This document shows, one piece after another, positions 11,006-24,300 of a DNA stretch of 64,000 bases (the stretch's first letter is position 1; each line of letters begins with the position of its first letter). The stretch is from Mastigias papua (lineage: Eukaryota; Cnidaria; Scyphozoa; Rhizostomeae; Mastigiidae). A program made the position numbers and the translations under genes. The notes below the pieces were generated by a model. The model had not been told where the DNA came from and ran no database searches. It worked only from the letters and a program-made list of their open reading frames with translations. The stretch is taken from the NCBI GenBank assembly GCA_964019165.1, contig OZ025279.1, forward strand, positions 3,241,602 to 3,305,601. The letters run 5' to 3'.

Positions 11006-11820
11006 TTTTTATTGCCCAAGTAGTTACCTTGCAATACCGGTGAAAAACTTTCATTTTCTCTCCTCTCTATAAGCAGAAAATGGAGAAAACAACGAGAAAC
11101 AATGACAGTAGCCTCAATTAGAGGTGGGAATAAGCATACCCTACTAGTGTTATGACCTATTTATTCAATAGGATTGCTTCATTGGCTGAAATTTGAGGGT
11201 AACTGAAGTAAAAACTTTGAAGCCCATAAGGGCCTGCTTTGGTTATAGCTACGAGACCCGATTTGTCTCTAGATGAGCCTGCGTGGACCTTTTCTCACCG
11301 AAAACATAATCTGAACAGTTGAGTTATACAAAAACAAAAGATTTTCGGTAGTTATATGATCTTTTATTCAATAACTACCATAGGAACTACACCCATATTA
11401 AGCAAATCTAAACTGGCATACAAAGTTTAGGTTTCAGCTACATTTGCCTTTAGAAGCACTCCCTTGCAGAACAATGAACATGTTTGCTATGTTCAGCTAT
11501 CGACAATCTAAACTTTTACCACTCACCCAGTCAGTTGCTATCTTCTTACTTGATTAGTTACTGAAGCATGCATTCTATATTGGTACCAATTACTTGATAC
11601 AACAGTGGTAATACCATTCCAATAATACTGCACTTTCATGTAAACTGGTTTATAAACATGGTTCAAACTCACCACTAACTATGCAATTTCAATGTACTTT
11701 CTATGAATCAACATAAACATAACATATATTTAATGCAAAGTTTCGAAGTCTGGATAGTTTCAACTACAAAACTACACAATATAGACATTATACAATATAC
11801 TTGAACGGTTTCTCGTCATT

Positions 11821-12395
11821 TCAGTCGCCTATGACGAGAACTCTCATTACCTCCGTTACAAGCTTCCCTGAACTTTCTCCCCTAGCCATTAGAATAATTG
11901 ATGCGGTGTTACCAACTGGAAAGGACTTCTTTGGCTTGAATGTGACAATGATGAAACCCATTCTCCCTCTTCTGCTCATGATCCTGCTACGAACAACTTT
12001 CGCTAGTCCAGCATTAGAATACGCTCGAACTTTGAAGTACTCAGTTTTGCCTGTATTATGAAGGCCTGCCAACAAAAGAAACCTTTTGCCAGGAACGACA
12101 GTGAAATGATTTTGGCCGTACAGTACCCTCAACAACAGGTATTTTGCTTCATCTTCTCTACGTGAAACTCTTGTGAATTTGTTCCCATTTCGAGTTTTAC
12201 CTTCTAATACAACTTTATACTTTTCATCAGGAGGAAAGAATGAACTTTGATGTAGTGTTCCAGTCTTGCCAATAGAGTTGAGCTTAATACCCTTCTGCAG
12301 AGTTCTTCCTTTTGTGTCAATCAGACGTAGTTGCAAAGACGATATGTTTGTATGCTTTGCACCACCCAGTGTAAGAAAAATCTTGCATTTCTCGC
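11821..12395 (-). CDS. Exon 6 of VWA gene (C-terminal domain and stop)
   Basis: The acceptor is CTTTCAG|GCGAGA. It encodes KIFLTLGGAKHTNISSLQLR...KYKVVLEGKTRNGNKFTRVSR...FTVVPGKRFLLLAGLHNTGK and ends VLVIGD with TGA at 11823-11821. It is a beta-rich region of the VWA7/hemicentin post-VWA type with no membrane anchor. Phase in is 1. Confidence 0.82.
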
Positions 12396-15300
12396 CTGAA
12401 AGAGTTATGATATGAAATATACAATAAGTACACAGTGGAGATAGAAATATTTGAAGAAATCATAGTATTTAGGAAGGTATCAAGGGCAGGAGACAACTCT
12501 CATAATGATGCAATAAGACGTCCCCTATCCTTCCCTTGCATGCTATCCTACAAAAGGTGTCCACGGGCCTGGTAAATCGAATCCTCGTCGTTGCTGTTAG
12601 ATGCCAACTGAATTTGAGTTCCTCATTATTTCTTGCTGATAATTCGACAGTGAAATCCTGTTTCTGATGGTATTACGAGTGATAACTATGATAGTAGGAA
12701 TATAGAGATCACTTTTAAGGAAATTTTGGGTTCTGATGTAACCAAACTAAACATCAAGAGTAAAATCTATGCTAGTGATGAGGTTTGCATTTATTATCTA
12801 TGACATTGTTATGAATAAGGGAAGTAAGCCTGAATGACGGAAGCAGTCATGAATAAGGGACATGATTTAGAATAAGGAAATGATGCAGTATGCACTGACC
12901 CATAGCTATGACGGGTGTTACCCTCCTAACTTTCCAAAACAACGAGCAAATTCGGGCAAATATTCTGAGGTGCAGTTCAATTACGGTAACTGTGTTCATA
13001 TTGCAAGTCCTCTGTTCAATGTTAAACAATAACTTTAGGGCAAATATGAATAACTATAGTTGTTCTGAGATCGTACGCAAGGTTTCATCACACACTGACA
13101 TACATAGATAGCATAAAACAAATTAACGTAACAAGCAGAAGCCTTCAAATGAATCTCCTACATTTAAATTTTCATTGATTTGAATAGAATTTGTACCTGT
13201 ATCCCCCAATAGTTGAAGTATCAATTGTGCCTTGATCTTGCAAACTATTTCATCTCTCGAATTATAGCAAAATTCATAATGAGACAGTACTTTTCCCAAA
13301 AAGTTGTATTTTACTTAAGGCTACAGGGATAAAATAAGAGAATGTGCAAGCTCTACTGCTTTTAGAAATGCATTGAACTTTAGGCCAGAACGGTTCGGTG
13401 GTAATCTATTTTGTATTCGTATTAGTATTTAAAATCAAATAACTACCCAATGATCCCACAGAAAGTATGTATTTGCATATGAACCCTGTGATCATTACAC
13501 ATAATTCACTACCAATATAAACGAACATTTCTGTGTTGAACAGTAAGAGACAAAGGCAAGGCAAGGTCTCCCCCTGTAGTAGTACCTGAGTATTCTCACC
13601 TTTTATTGGGTGTGCAACTGGAGAAGAAACACCATTATAGTCCAGAATGTAATAGTAGCCAAATTCAATGACATTGCTGCTTTTTACCCTCGCCACGTAG
13701 TCAAACTTTCCTGTTTCCACTGGGACTAACAACATCCATGTACCCATCATAGGCTTTGGTATTCTGTATATGATGCTATGAGACAAATGGACCATAGGAT
13801 CTTGAACATTTCCATTTGGATCAAGCAGCACAATTTTTGCCTTTATTTCGCTCTCAGTTGTGATTGTTACTTGCAAGTTATATGCAAATTCATCAATTTG
13901 CAATGGGAACTGGTGCGTTTTCAAAGATTTCACAGAACGTCTTCCTCGATTCTTTCTTCGATTTTTTGCGCTAAAGAATGGCCTTCTTTTGTTTGTAAAA
14001 GATCTGAAAGTATTGAATCGAACATATCACTTACTATGACTAAGAGTAAACTTGCAATCTTATTGTAATCTCATCATACTTCTGGACCATTATCGAAATA
14101 ATAATGTACGAATTAATGTTATAATTGGAAATAGCAATTCAAAGATAAACATGGAACAAAGTATCATAGGATAAGAAAGTATTGTGGTATATCAGTGAAC
14201 ATATCATCAACATAAAATAAAATCACAACATGCCATAACATAGCATTAGCGACAATGTTTGGAACACTTCCACAATTTCTAAAACAGTCAGCAAGATAAC
14301 ATAGTCATTATTAGTGATATATGATACTATGGCTGGTAAAATGGGAACATCGTAAATTCTAGTAACACATTAAGATACTCTGTTCGGTTAAGTGTGACAA
14401 TAATAATTATTGATAATATCAAGGTACTCTGTGATGTAAATTTGCAATGATACGTAGTATTAGCATCAAAGTACGCTGGTTGGTGTTGGCACAATGGCAA
14501 TAACAATTACTGGTAAAATTAAAGCTAGCTTGTAACCATTGGCGGGGTTTCTAACTCATCCCTTTATTCTGATAAATTTGCATTTCCTCTCCATCTAAAT
14601 GTTCATTTTCGAGTTGTCCTGAAAGCGCTCCTGAGAATCATACAAATCCGTCAACTTTTAGCCTAGGAGATGGCTTTTTCGCCATTCTAGCGGGTAAAAT
14701 TTAAAAATTTTCTCTCTAGTGTCGGACCCAACCATGGCGTGCCATGAGTCACTAAACAAACCAATCGGCCTTTCAGGAATAAATTGTATCCTGTTTAGTA
14801 AAACTAGTAATAATCATGTATAATTGGTATAAAAGAAGAATCAGACTTCTTCATAATGGGAAGAATCTTAATAACAAAACAGTCGAATTTACGGAGCACA
14901 ATGACAACAAAAACATGCAAGAAGCTTTTCCTCTAGAGACCTTGAAAACACTTTATATTGGGATTGTAGAGCCAGACTTTCGTTATTGCTGCTCCCTCTG
15001 GGGTTGTTGTGGGATTACAGAGCTTGGCCACTTACATTAGCTACAAAACCAGGTCAAACAAATTGTAACGAACAGCAGGTTTGATGCCCCTAGCAAGCTT
15101 CTTTTACATGAGGTCTCCACCAATTGGGACAGAGATATATGAGTAACTAATTTGTAAGAAATTCTGAGTTAACCCAGCATGGTCTCCCAATACAGCCACC
15201 GACATAAGGGTAACTATGAGAAAATGAACTATTGACCAGGAGAGCTTTTCATACAGAGGTGCAAAAGTCTGGAAAAGTCTCAACTGAGTTCAAGGAAGTA

Positions 15301-18300
15301 TCATCATTATGCAAATATATTAATATAAGTGTGTTTATAATGACTGTTTACTTTCAAGTTTTATTGTATATATAGATTAGATTTTTTAGGTATTATACAT
15401 GTATTCATTTAATTACATTATAAATAGGTTATGTATTTTTGCTTGTCAGTATAGCAACTTGAAAGTTTTAATGTGAGGGGCCCATAGAAATCAGCTAAGC
15501 TCAAAGGCAACCCTCCTTAAATGTGTAAAATGAAATGAACAGAATGAAATGAAAAAAGATATGTCTCGTTGATTAGGAAGAAAATTCAAGTTTGTACAAC
15601 TCCTCCCCCCCCCCACTCAAAATGGTCAAGGTACGCCACTGATTGCCAGGTATAATCAATGGCGATAGGCGCAAAGGTAGACTGCAGAAGGGTTAGTTGA
15701 CTAATTTCATTGAATGGACTGGGGTGAAGATGGCGAAGTTGGTAAAATCGGATCGGTACAGAGATGCATGGAAGAATGTTTTAGAGAAAGGTGTTGCTGT
15801 GGCCCCGCGACCTGATGATTAAAGGACTATGATAATGATGATGAACATAAAATACATGATCCATGACAAACATAACAAACAACTTAACCGTGGATATCAT
15901 TAAACAACAATTTAAAAATTTGCATTGGACTAAACTTGAAAATTAATTTCTGTAAACAATATGCATTGATTGCTGCATTACCTTGAAACTGATATTATCT
16001 GAGTGTTATCGAGGCTATCTCTCACAAAAGTTGTCAAGTTTTTTAGTTCCTTGTCACTTTTTAACGGGAACACTTGTCCAGATGTGAATGCTGCCAAGTC
16101 GCGGAAACTCGCAATTCCCTTACTATCGCATCCTTTGGGCTTCGTGAAGAAATTAATTGTAACGCCAGTGCTCTGCGCAATAACTTTTGCCGTTTTTACG
16201 TTTGTTAAAGTGTCGTCTTTCGCACTTGCATCCGTTATTACAAACAAAGGTGACCCATACTGTGGTCCTGCATTCAATGCCTCTAAAATGCCAGCAAACG
16301 CCATTTCCGCACAATCACCACCTCCTTTTGGCTGTATTTCATCAATGCTTTGCAAAAATTCCTTCCCTTGGTCCTCTGCTCTGTAAACCACTGGGCCAAA
16401 TCCTGTATGTAAATTCATATGGAATAAACTTAGCGCATACATAACAGATCTAAAAGGCACAGACTTAAACAGAACAGACTTGAACAAAACAGACCTAAAC
16501 AGAACGGTGTGAAAAAGAACAGTTTGAAAAAAGAACAGACCTACAAAGGTACAGACTTAAACAGAACAGACGTAAACAGAACACTCTGAAAAAGGACAGG
16601 TTGAAAAAGTAACAGATCTAAAAGGCACAGACTTAAACAGAACAGACTTAAACAGAACAGACCTAAACAGAAAAGTGAGAAACAGTACAGATGTAAACAA
16701 AACGAACTCAAACAGAACAAACTTAAGTAGGAATGCAAAAGCTAATAGAAGTAATGCTTATCGTCAGGCAAAGTACGTCTCTTGCTATCCTTTCCAATCT
16801 TTCAATATCCATTGTAAATATGGTCACCCATAATCAGTAATGTATTATATCAACTGATGCTGAAGGCCTAGAGATCATCTTGATCAGTGACCATTACAGA
16901 TCTAAAAATTGCACAAATGGGGACACCAAAAGCATATAATCAATTTATTCTGAGTTTCTATTTTTGAGCAGCAAATGAATGAATATAACAGAGAAGCTGA
17001 GGTAGAGGAAGATGGCCTTCTCCATTGCGATCAGTTTCTCATAGAACATTTTGTCACAAACCGTCCTAATTACATTCTACAAGCGAACGTGCTAAAGCTA
17101 AGGATATGGATTACTACCTTATTTTTCCAATAAGGAAAATAACCATGAAATAACTGATAGGTAAGCAGACAAAACTAGTTAAAGCACATAGCTTTAGAAA
17201 CTATGATAAGCAGCTATTTTTTTTAGGAATCGTCAGTCGTTCATTGGGAAGTCTTTTGCTTCAACTAATGGCAACCTTCATCTCTTCACCTCCGCTCTCA
17301 TTAGTGCTATTTGGTCTCTTCTAGTGCTTCCATGCATACACTAATAAAAAGTACCGTGATTTGTAGTTAAAAAGAGATTTGAGAAGATGCTTCCTATTGG
17401 TAAGGTTATACGAAATTGTGGAACGAAGTCACTTGTGAACTTCGTAAAAGTACAGTGATACTACTATAACATCATTTATGAAGCCCAAAACAGTCCGAAG
17501 ACTATGTGGAAAATAAGAAATAAAGTTTTGCATAAGAACTAAAATCACACTGTTATTATTCAAAACAGTAAATCTGAAGGCGCAGAATTTAAATCATTTA
17601 AGCAGATTTCAAAAGCTTTCAATAAATATGCTGCAACTGCTAGAAAAATGTTAACGGAGAAAATTATAACTTATTAGGAATCCTCCTTTTTGCAAACGTA
17701 CTTCTATCCATCTGATACCCCCCTCCCCATCTCTAACGGGGGAGTTTTTAAATATGTACCGTTTACAGAAATTATGCCATTCATTATTGCCTGACTGACT
17801 ATCCAAAATGATTTGTAAATAATTATATTTCTAGCTGATCTTTTAATAGTTTTACTATAGCAACTAGTGGTGTGCAGAAACACGCTCGTTGATGGAAAAG
17901 ATGGCAACTTCTTGCAAATAAGAACATTGCAGAACATATACACAAAAAGCGATTAGTTTTTCATTTTGCGTACGTACTTCGATGTGTAAGCTCCCCTCCC
18001 CCTTGCATGCAGAAGTACGCTTTTGGCTGACCCCCCCTCTCCCCTTACTGTGTACGTACTAAATGAATGACCCCTGTTTTGTAAGCAATGAAGTATAATA
18101 CTGTAATTGGACATCAAAAGCAACTTTACCTGGATCGCTAAATGGTGACAAAATAAAATCGACAGATGTTTCCCTTTCCTCAGCAAGGATTGCCTTTGTT
18201 ATGGCCTTAGCAGCTTTGATATCATCTTTCATGCTTCCCGTTGTATCTATAGCAAATGCAAGTGTTTTCGCTCCGTTCCTTGCCACCAGTTTGTTGAATG

Positions 18301-21300
18301 TCTTCTCTCCGACTTGATCTTTGAGAGTTTCAAGGAAATGTGCCGCTGCGAAGGAAATTGAGTTCAATCCAGGCGCAAAGGGAGATGACCCACCACTAAT
18401 GTAAGCCTAGAAGAAAATGAATTGATACATAGCTCATTATATTTTGCAAGAAGAGACGACAATGCAATTTTTTCTAAGCTTTTATGATTATTCTCCTTAC
18501 AATTTCCGTAGACCCGCTAGCTTGATGCTGAAATCAACTTTATCATGGCTATCATCAGAGTAACTAGGATTCTATCATCGAATTTCATCTTAAAGGATCT
18601 GCTTTATTAGACTTCCACTGTCCCCCCATAATATAAATATACAACCCAAAATTTTCAACACTTTTTAAGCATTAAGTTTTGCTAAGTCATCCACCAAATA
18701 TTATGGAAATGGCGCAGGCTGCATTCATACAGTTTGTCCACTTCATATCTAGCCAGTAGTGAGCAGTTCTTTCATTTTGAAAGGAACTAATTCCCGCCTT
18801 AGTAATGTAAATGAGGGATTCCGCAAGGTTCATGTTTGGGATCATTAATTTTCATAGTACACATTAAATGAACTGTCTGGAAAGCATGAGCCCAAACATT
18901 CATGCAGATGATACATGTGTAAATATCACAGTACAGCACTAGATGAACTTACATTTGAAGAAAGAGTTGGAAAACCATCAAATTAAATGAAGATTAATAT
19001 AACTTAGCTTAAATGACAGACAATTATATGCCGTATTTCTACTAATAAAGGCCGCGGCGTTAATTCTAAAACGAAACTTTTTGGATACAGCACTCAACAG
19101 AGAGTGGCGTTTATCAGAGAGCAGCGTTTATCAGAAAATGACAATGAGATTGTGTGAAAGTGTTCTAAAGTTCACAAACGATGTGTTCACTGTGTTAAAG
19201 AATAAAGATAGTCGTGGAAGAATTTCGTTATGAAAGAATTTCTTGATATGAAACAAGTATAACTCGTGTATGCTATTTGTTATGCTATGTTGGTCGGTTT
19301 TTAATTAACACCGCTTTCAAGAAGTGACCTTAATAGTGGGTGGTGTTTTTGGCTAAACGTGCTAAACGTGTTCTTTAGAAGACCGCTTTTATCAGAGGGT
19401 GGTATTTACTGGAGGAATTGCTTTATGGTTATAAATCATAGGAGACAATTGAATGCGGGTAGGCGATGGCTCACCAGATCTTGTCCTCAATAATGAAGTT
19501 ATCAGATCAACAACGAAGAACTGGAAAGAGCAGCACAAAACTATCAAAAACAAGCTCAAAGGGAGCTTAAGCTCCATGGGAAAGCTGAAAAACATCCAGC
19601 AACAAAGAAGACTTGACTAATACTAAAAAGCTGTCTTCAAAACCATCTTCGTTATAGTGACATGATTTGGAATACTCTTCCAATAAGAAATTATGCCAAC
19701 AGCAGCGAATGCAGACAAGGGCAAAGAAGTTAACGGAGGCAAATTATAAATAAGATCGGCTGGACTTGTAAATGGCTCAATGTACAGTATTCTCTTTTTG
19801 ATAAAGGAATCATAACAAATACAATTTTGTGTGACCTCTTTCCAGAAAATCTTCGCTATAACTTCATTGAAAGATCCATCATTTCAGATGATAAGATCAG
19901 AAATCATCGAGCTTTTGCTTATTCACATAAATAGTTTAGAATATACTAAACGCAGTTTTTAATTCTTTGGTATCAAATTGGAATGATATCCCTTGACAAA
20001 ATTCAAGACCAAAACCAAGTAACTCGTTTGGAAAAGTTTTCTTAAAGTAGCTTTTGAATCAGCCGACTTTACACCGTCCACTAGATAAAGCACCATACTA
20101 AAGCTGACTGGCAAGGGGGCCATCACTGGCTACTAGGAACGTGAGTTTTCACCTTGAAGAACCCATAAAGTGTTCTGGCTAGTGAAGAGCGTGCAAGGTC
20201 CTTGCTTTTTGAGCTTGATGCAGTTTTCATATATTTGACCAGCCTCTTCACATCAATAGCTTCATCAGGACTCCTTTGCGCTGCAGCATGTGCGGTTGCA
20301 ACTTCCTTTGTGATTTGTATGGCTGCCTCGTAGAATTTTCCTAAAATCGAAAATGTACAGTCACTGTCATCTAATAGCAGTTTCCTCACACTTCAGGCAA
20401 TATTTTTGTGGAATATTCAGTAATCAATCTATAAATATAATGTAAGCGTAGGATTACCATAACATAAGAGGCACAGAGTATTTTTTAGTAAATTTAAAAA
20501 ATATCAAATATTGATAACATAAAATTTCTGCAATTTTACTTTTTGAAAATCAAGAGTATGAAACGTGTCAAAGGACATTCTTCTCTCGCACAATGGATTT
20601 TCGCAAAATTAACATACTACATTTTCTGAATACTCTAAAACAATTTTGTTGAAAAATTTCTATAATATAGGTTATCCTCTATTTTCCCTTGAGTTTTAGT
20701 GAATGCTGTGAAGTTACGCACACATCTTCACAGTCATGAGCAGTCATAAGTAGCATTTCGTACTATTTGATGGAAGCACTGCTCGTTTTTTTTTGTTGTA
20801 TAAAAATTGCTTGTATTAAGAGAGAAGTATTCGGCTGCTCAAATATCAACAAAGCTCTGTACTGGATTTCTGAGACCTAGGAAAGTTGATAGGGTAATAC
20901 AAACTTATAGATAATTTTTCACGCAAGCCTATCACCTCTTTCGTTTAATTTGCACAGATTTCATATGAGATTTCAGTGTTGTAGTGGTGTACCGCCTCTG
21001 TCTGTGTAAGATTGCATTGCTACAAAAACTCGAACATTTTCGCTAGCAAAATCTCAGTACTTAAATCATGAAAAATCTAAGAAAGTTCAATACAGGGTGA
21101 GAACGTTCTTTATAAGCAAAACGTGTGTACTGTTATTGTTAAGTTCTTTACCAATGCTCATATTAAAGCGAAAGATCCTGCTTTCAGATGATAGTTAGAT
21201 AGTTAAAAATGTTTACATTAAACAATATGCCTACATCAAGACTTATTGCAAGTTTATCTTGATAAAGTTTACAAATTATTCTACAAACTTTTACGGATTG

Positions 21301-24300
21301 TCACTGCCCCTCACTTGATGCATGCTATTTGTAAGATAATAAACAGAATTTGGATAACACTTCATCTCATTCACACAGTGCTTGTTATTAGGGGGATTAA
21401 AGGGACAAAATCCTGTTGATTTTAATTAGCAGGCATTTTGCCTTATAGTAGGACGATTCTTGTTATAATGTATGGATAGTAGGTGAATCCATTCTACAAA
21501 ATTCGGCAAATTTACCATCGAAGTCACTTAAATATTTACAAAAATTCGCGCTGTATTCACAACAGTTTATAAGCTTAGCAGTATTCTTCATCGTGGCATG
21601 AGCCCATCATTTTGTACTGTATAAGAACAACTCTCCTTTCAGTATAACTACACAAACAAACATAACTCACAGAAAGTGGCAAACCTGAATTCGCATATCT
21701 CAGCTCGACCTAGTAATATGTCATGGATGGCTTCTACGTATGATTTAAAATTTTCTAAGTAAAACGCTAAATCTCAATAGAAATTTGATTTGTAGACCGT
21801 TATGAAGACTAATTGTTTGTCTTTTAATATTAAGTAAATCTGCATTGCCTAATATATCCCTTGATAGTATCAGCATATTAGAAATGTTTCATCGAACTAC
21901 TAAAGTATCAAGATATTTAATCAGGAAATGGCTATCATCATTTTTAATCAATATCAGTCTAGATGAGCTCAATTTTAATTAAAACCGCAGAACATTAAGT
22001 CATGGTTAATGAGATCCTGCTGATTTTGCTGTTTCTGTCTTGTTTTGGATTCTCCACTTTAGCAGTAACTACTCTTTGTATGTAGTGATTCGTTTGCATC
22101 GTAATAAAACTGGTCTCTTATAAGGAGATATTTATCAATGAGCTATGAGCGTACTTCAAGTACAGATATGATAAGAAAAAGTGTCGTCTGTGTTACTCAG
22201 GGTATCCTTAACTTCCTCTTAAAAGAAATTTCTTCTGTCTCTCATCATCAGATATTCTGTTTCTTATTCTGAGTGGCTCGCCATACCATTTATTTTTTTT
22301 AACTTCCTCTCATTTGCAGGGAGAAATGTTATTCATCTACAATATTTTAGTCCTGATTTTGTGATCTTGTTAGATGGCATTTACATGTGTTCTATTTATA
22401 TTAACATATTGTACTTTATTTAGCTCTGGGCCGTACTCTAGTCAATAGAACAAAATATGTTCATAAAACCAGTTTCTATATTACAGAAGCTGGTCATATG
22501 AAGAGACTTTGTTCAAAAGACATACACATACCTATAATTCTGACGAAATGCAGAAGTGAAGTTTCGTACTAAGATTATGCAAATGACATAATGAATCTGT
22601 CTTCAGATATTACGATAGATTGTCAAATTGTGGCTATTGTGAACTGCATTAGGCCAGTAGGCAGGGAGAGTGGTTAATAGGACAAGTACTCATGGTCACA
22701 TGATTGTGTAAAACAGCAGCTTATGATCTGAAGTGACGCAATCTATTTGGGATTAAGGAGGGTCTCACAACCACAGATCAAATAAGTATATAATTGTGAT
22801 CACTAATTCCAATTTACAATACAAATAGAATTGTCCATACGACGTAAATTGAAATATATCAAAGTTACCATGATCACAGCCAGGGGTGTCGCTAGTGAAC
22901 TCAACCAAGGGGAAAGAGACCAAACTTTACTAGCTAAAGAGTGTGGTCAATTATGGAGCAGTTGCCAACAGGGGAATGGTACTAATTCTCATTTATGTCA
23001 AAGTTCTTGTAACTTGCGCAATTAGTTTACAGGTTATAGAAAGATGCTTTAACATTTTGGCCTTAAAATAGGCATGATTTCTTCTTAACTGAAATAGAAC
23101 AATGTCTCTTGATTTTCCAATAGAAAAACTATTATTCTGTAAATTTGCTGAAAACCCCTGAGGCTAGGAGATTGCAGCCGCACTCACAGTACCCCGTTAC
23201 CCTGAGCAGAGCTTTTCTAAACTAGTCAGCTATTCCATGCAGATGCATATGATTTAGAGCTTTCTTTCGTAAGATGTCAGTATGGCAATAAAGAGGTGAC
23301 AGTGGCTAGTATGTCACATGTACCATAAGTCTAGCATCCTATCACAAACTTTAATTTGCTATGAAAACTCTGCAGTATATAGGAGAAAATCCAGTTTTGA
23401 CTTCTAGCTGCTCTGTTGCAAATTGATTGATCTGTGACAGAATAATCTCTAATCGGATGATGCATGGCATTAATTTCTGAAAGGCCACCCATTTGCAAAG
23501 AACAAATATATCCATTGCAAAACCTCTAATAGTGAGGACGGTTGCGGGCTTATAATCCAAAATTCTTTCTCAATATCAAGTTTGCCGTAATTAAAATCAA
23601 CATCAATAAGCTATGGAATTAATGTGTTTACCAATCCTCTAGATATAGCATTGTGCTCATTGAACATGAGGCATATCCAATAGAAAAAGACTGCTTATTG
23701 CATACAAAATGGTACACTTAGCCTTCAGCACAAGGAAAAACTGAGCTGGCTGTGCTGTAACCAGGGGTGTACCTACCGTGGTCGTATAGAGGTGTGGCAC
23801 ACCCAAACTTTTTGACTAAGGTAAATGCGCAGATTGCCGTGCACAAAAGCTAATATAATGGACAAAAGAAATAATCATTACCAGTAATTTAAGACTCTTT
23901 GGTCGGTTAAATGGCAGTAATATTTGCTAGCAACATTAAAGCACTCTGGTTGGTAAAGTGGCCATTATACATACTAGTTGCAGTAAGGTATGGTTGTCAG
24001 TACAATGGCCATATTACTTATTGGTAAAAAACTAAGTGTTCATTGCAGGTCTGTCTTGGAAGCCCTCATGAGAGCCGCATTATTCAGTCAACATTTAGTT
24101 TGGGCATCAAATCAAAGTTCGTGCAATAATTAGCATAAAGGAATTTATTTAGTGAGATCATGAACAACGTAAACAATATGTGGAAGTGTGCGCAAGATGT
24201 CATCAATGATTCGGAATGGAACCTAGCGTACTCTCAATAAAGGGGGTCGTATTCATCAGACTCTTTGAGACAAAAATTAGATTATCAAGAATAAAAATGA

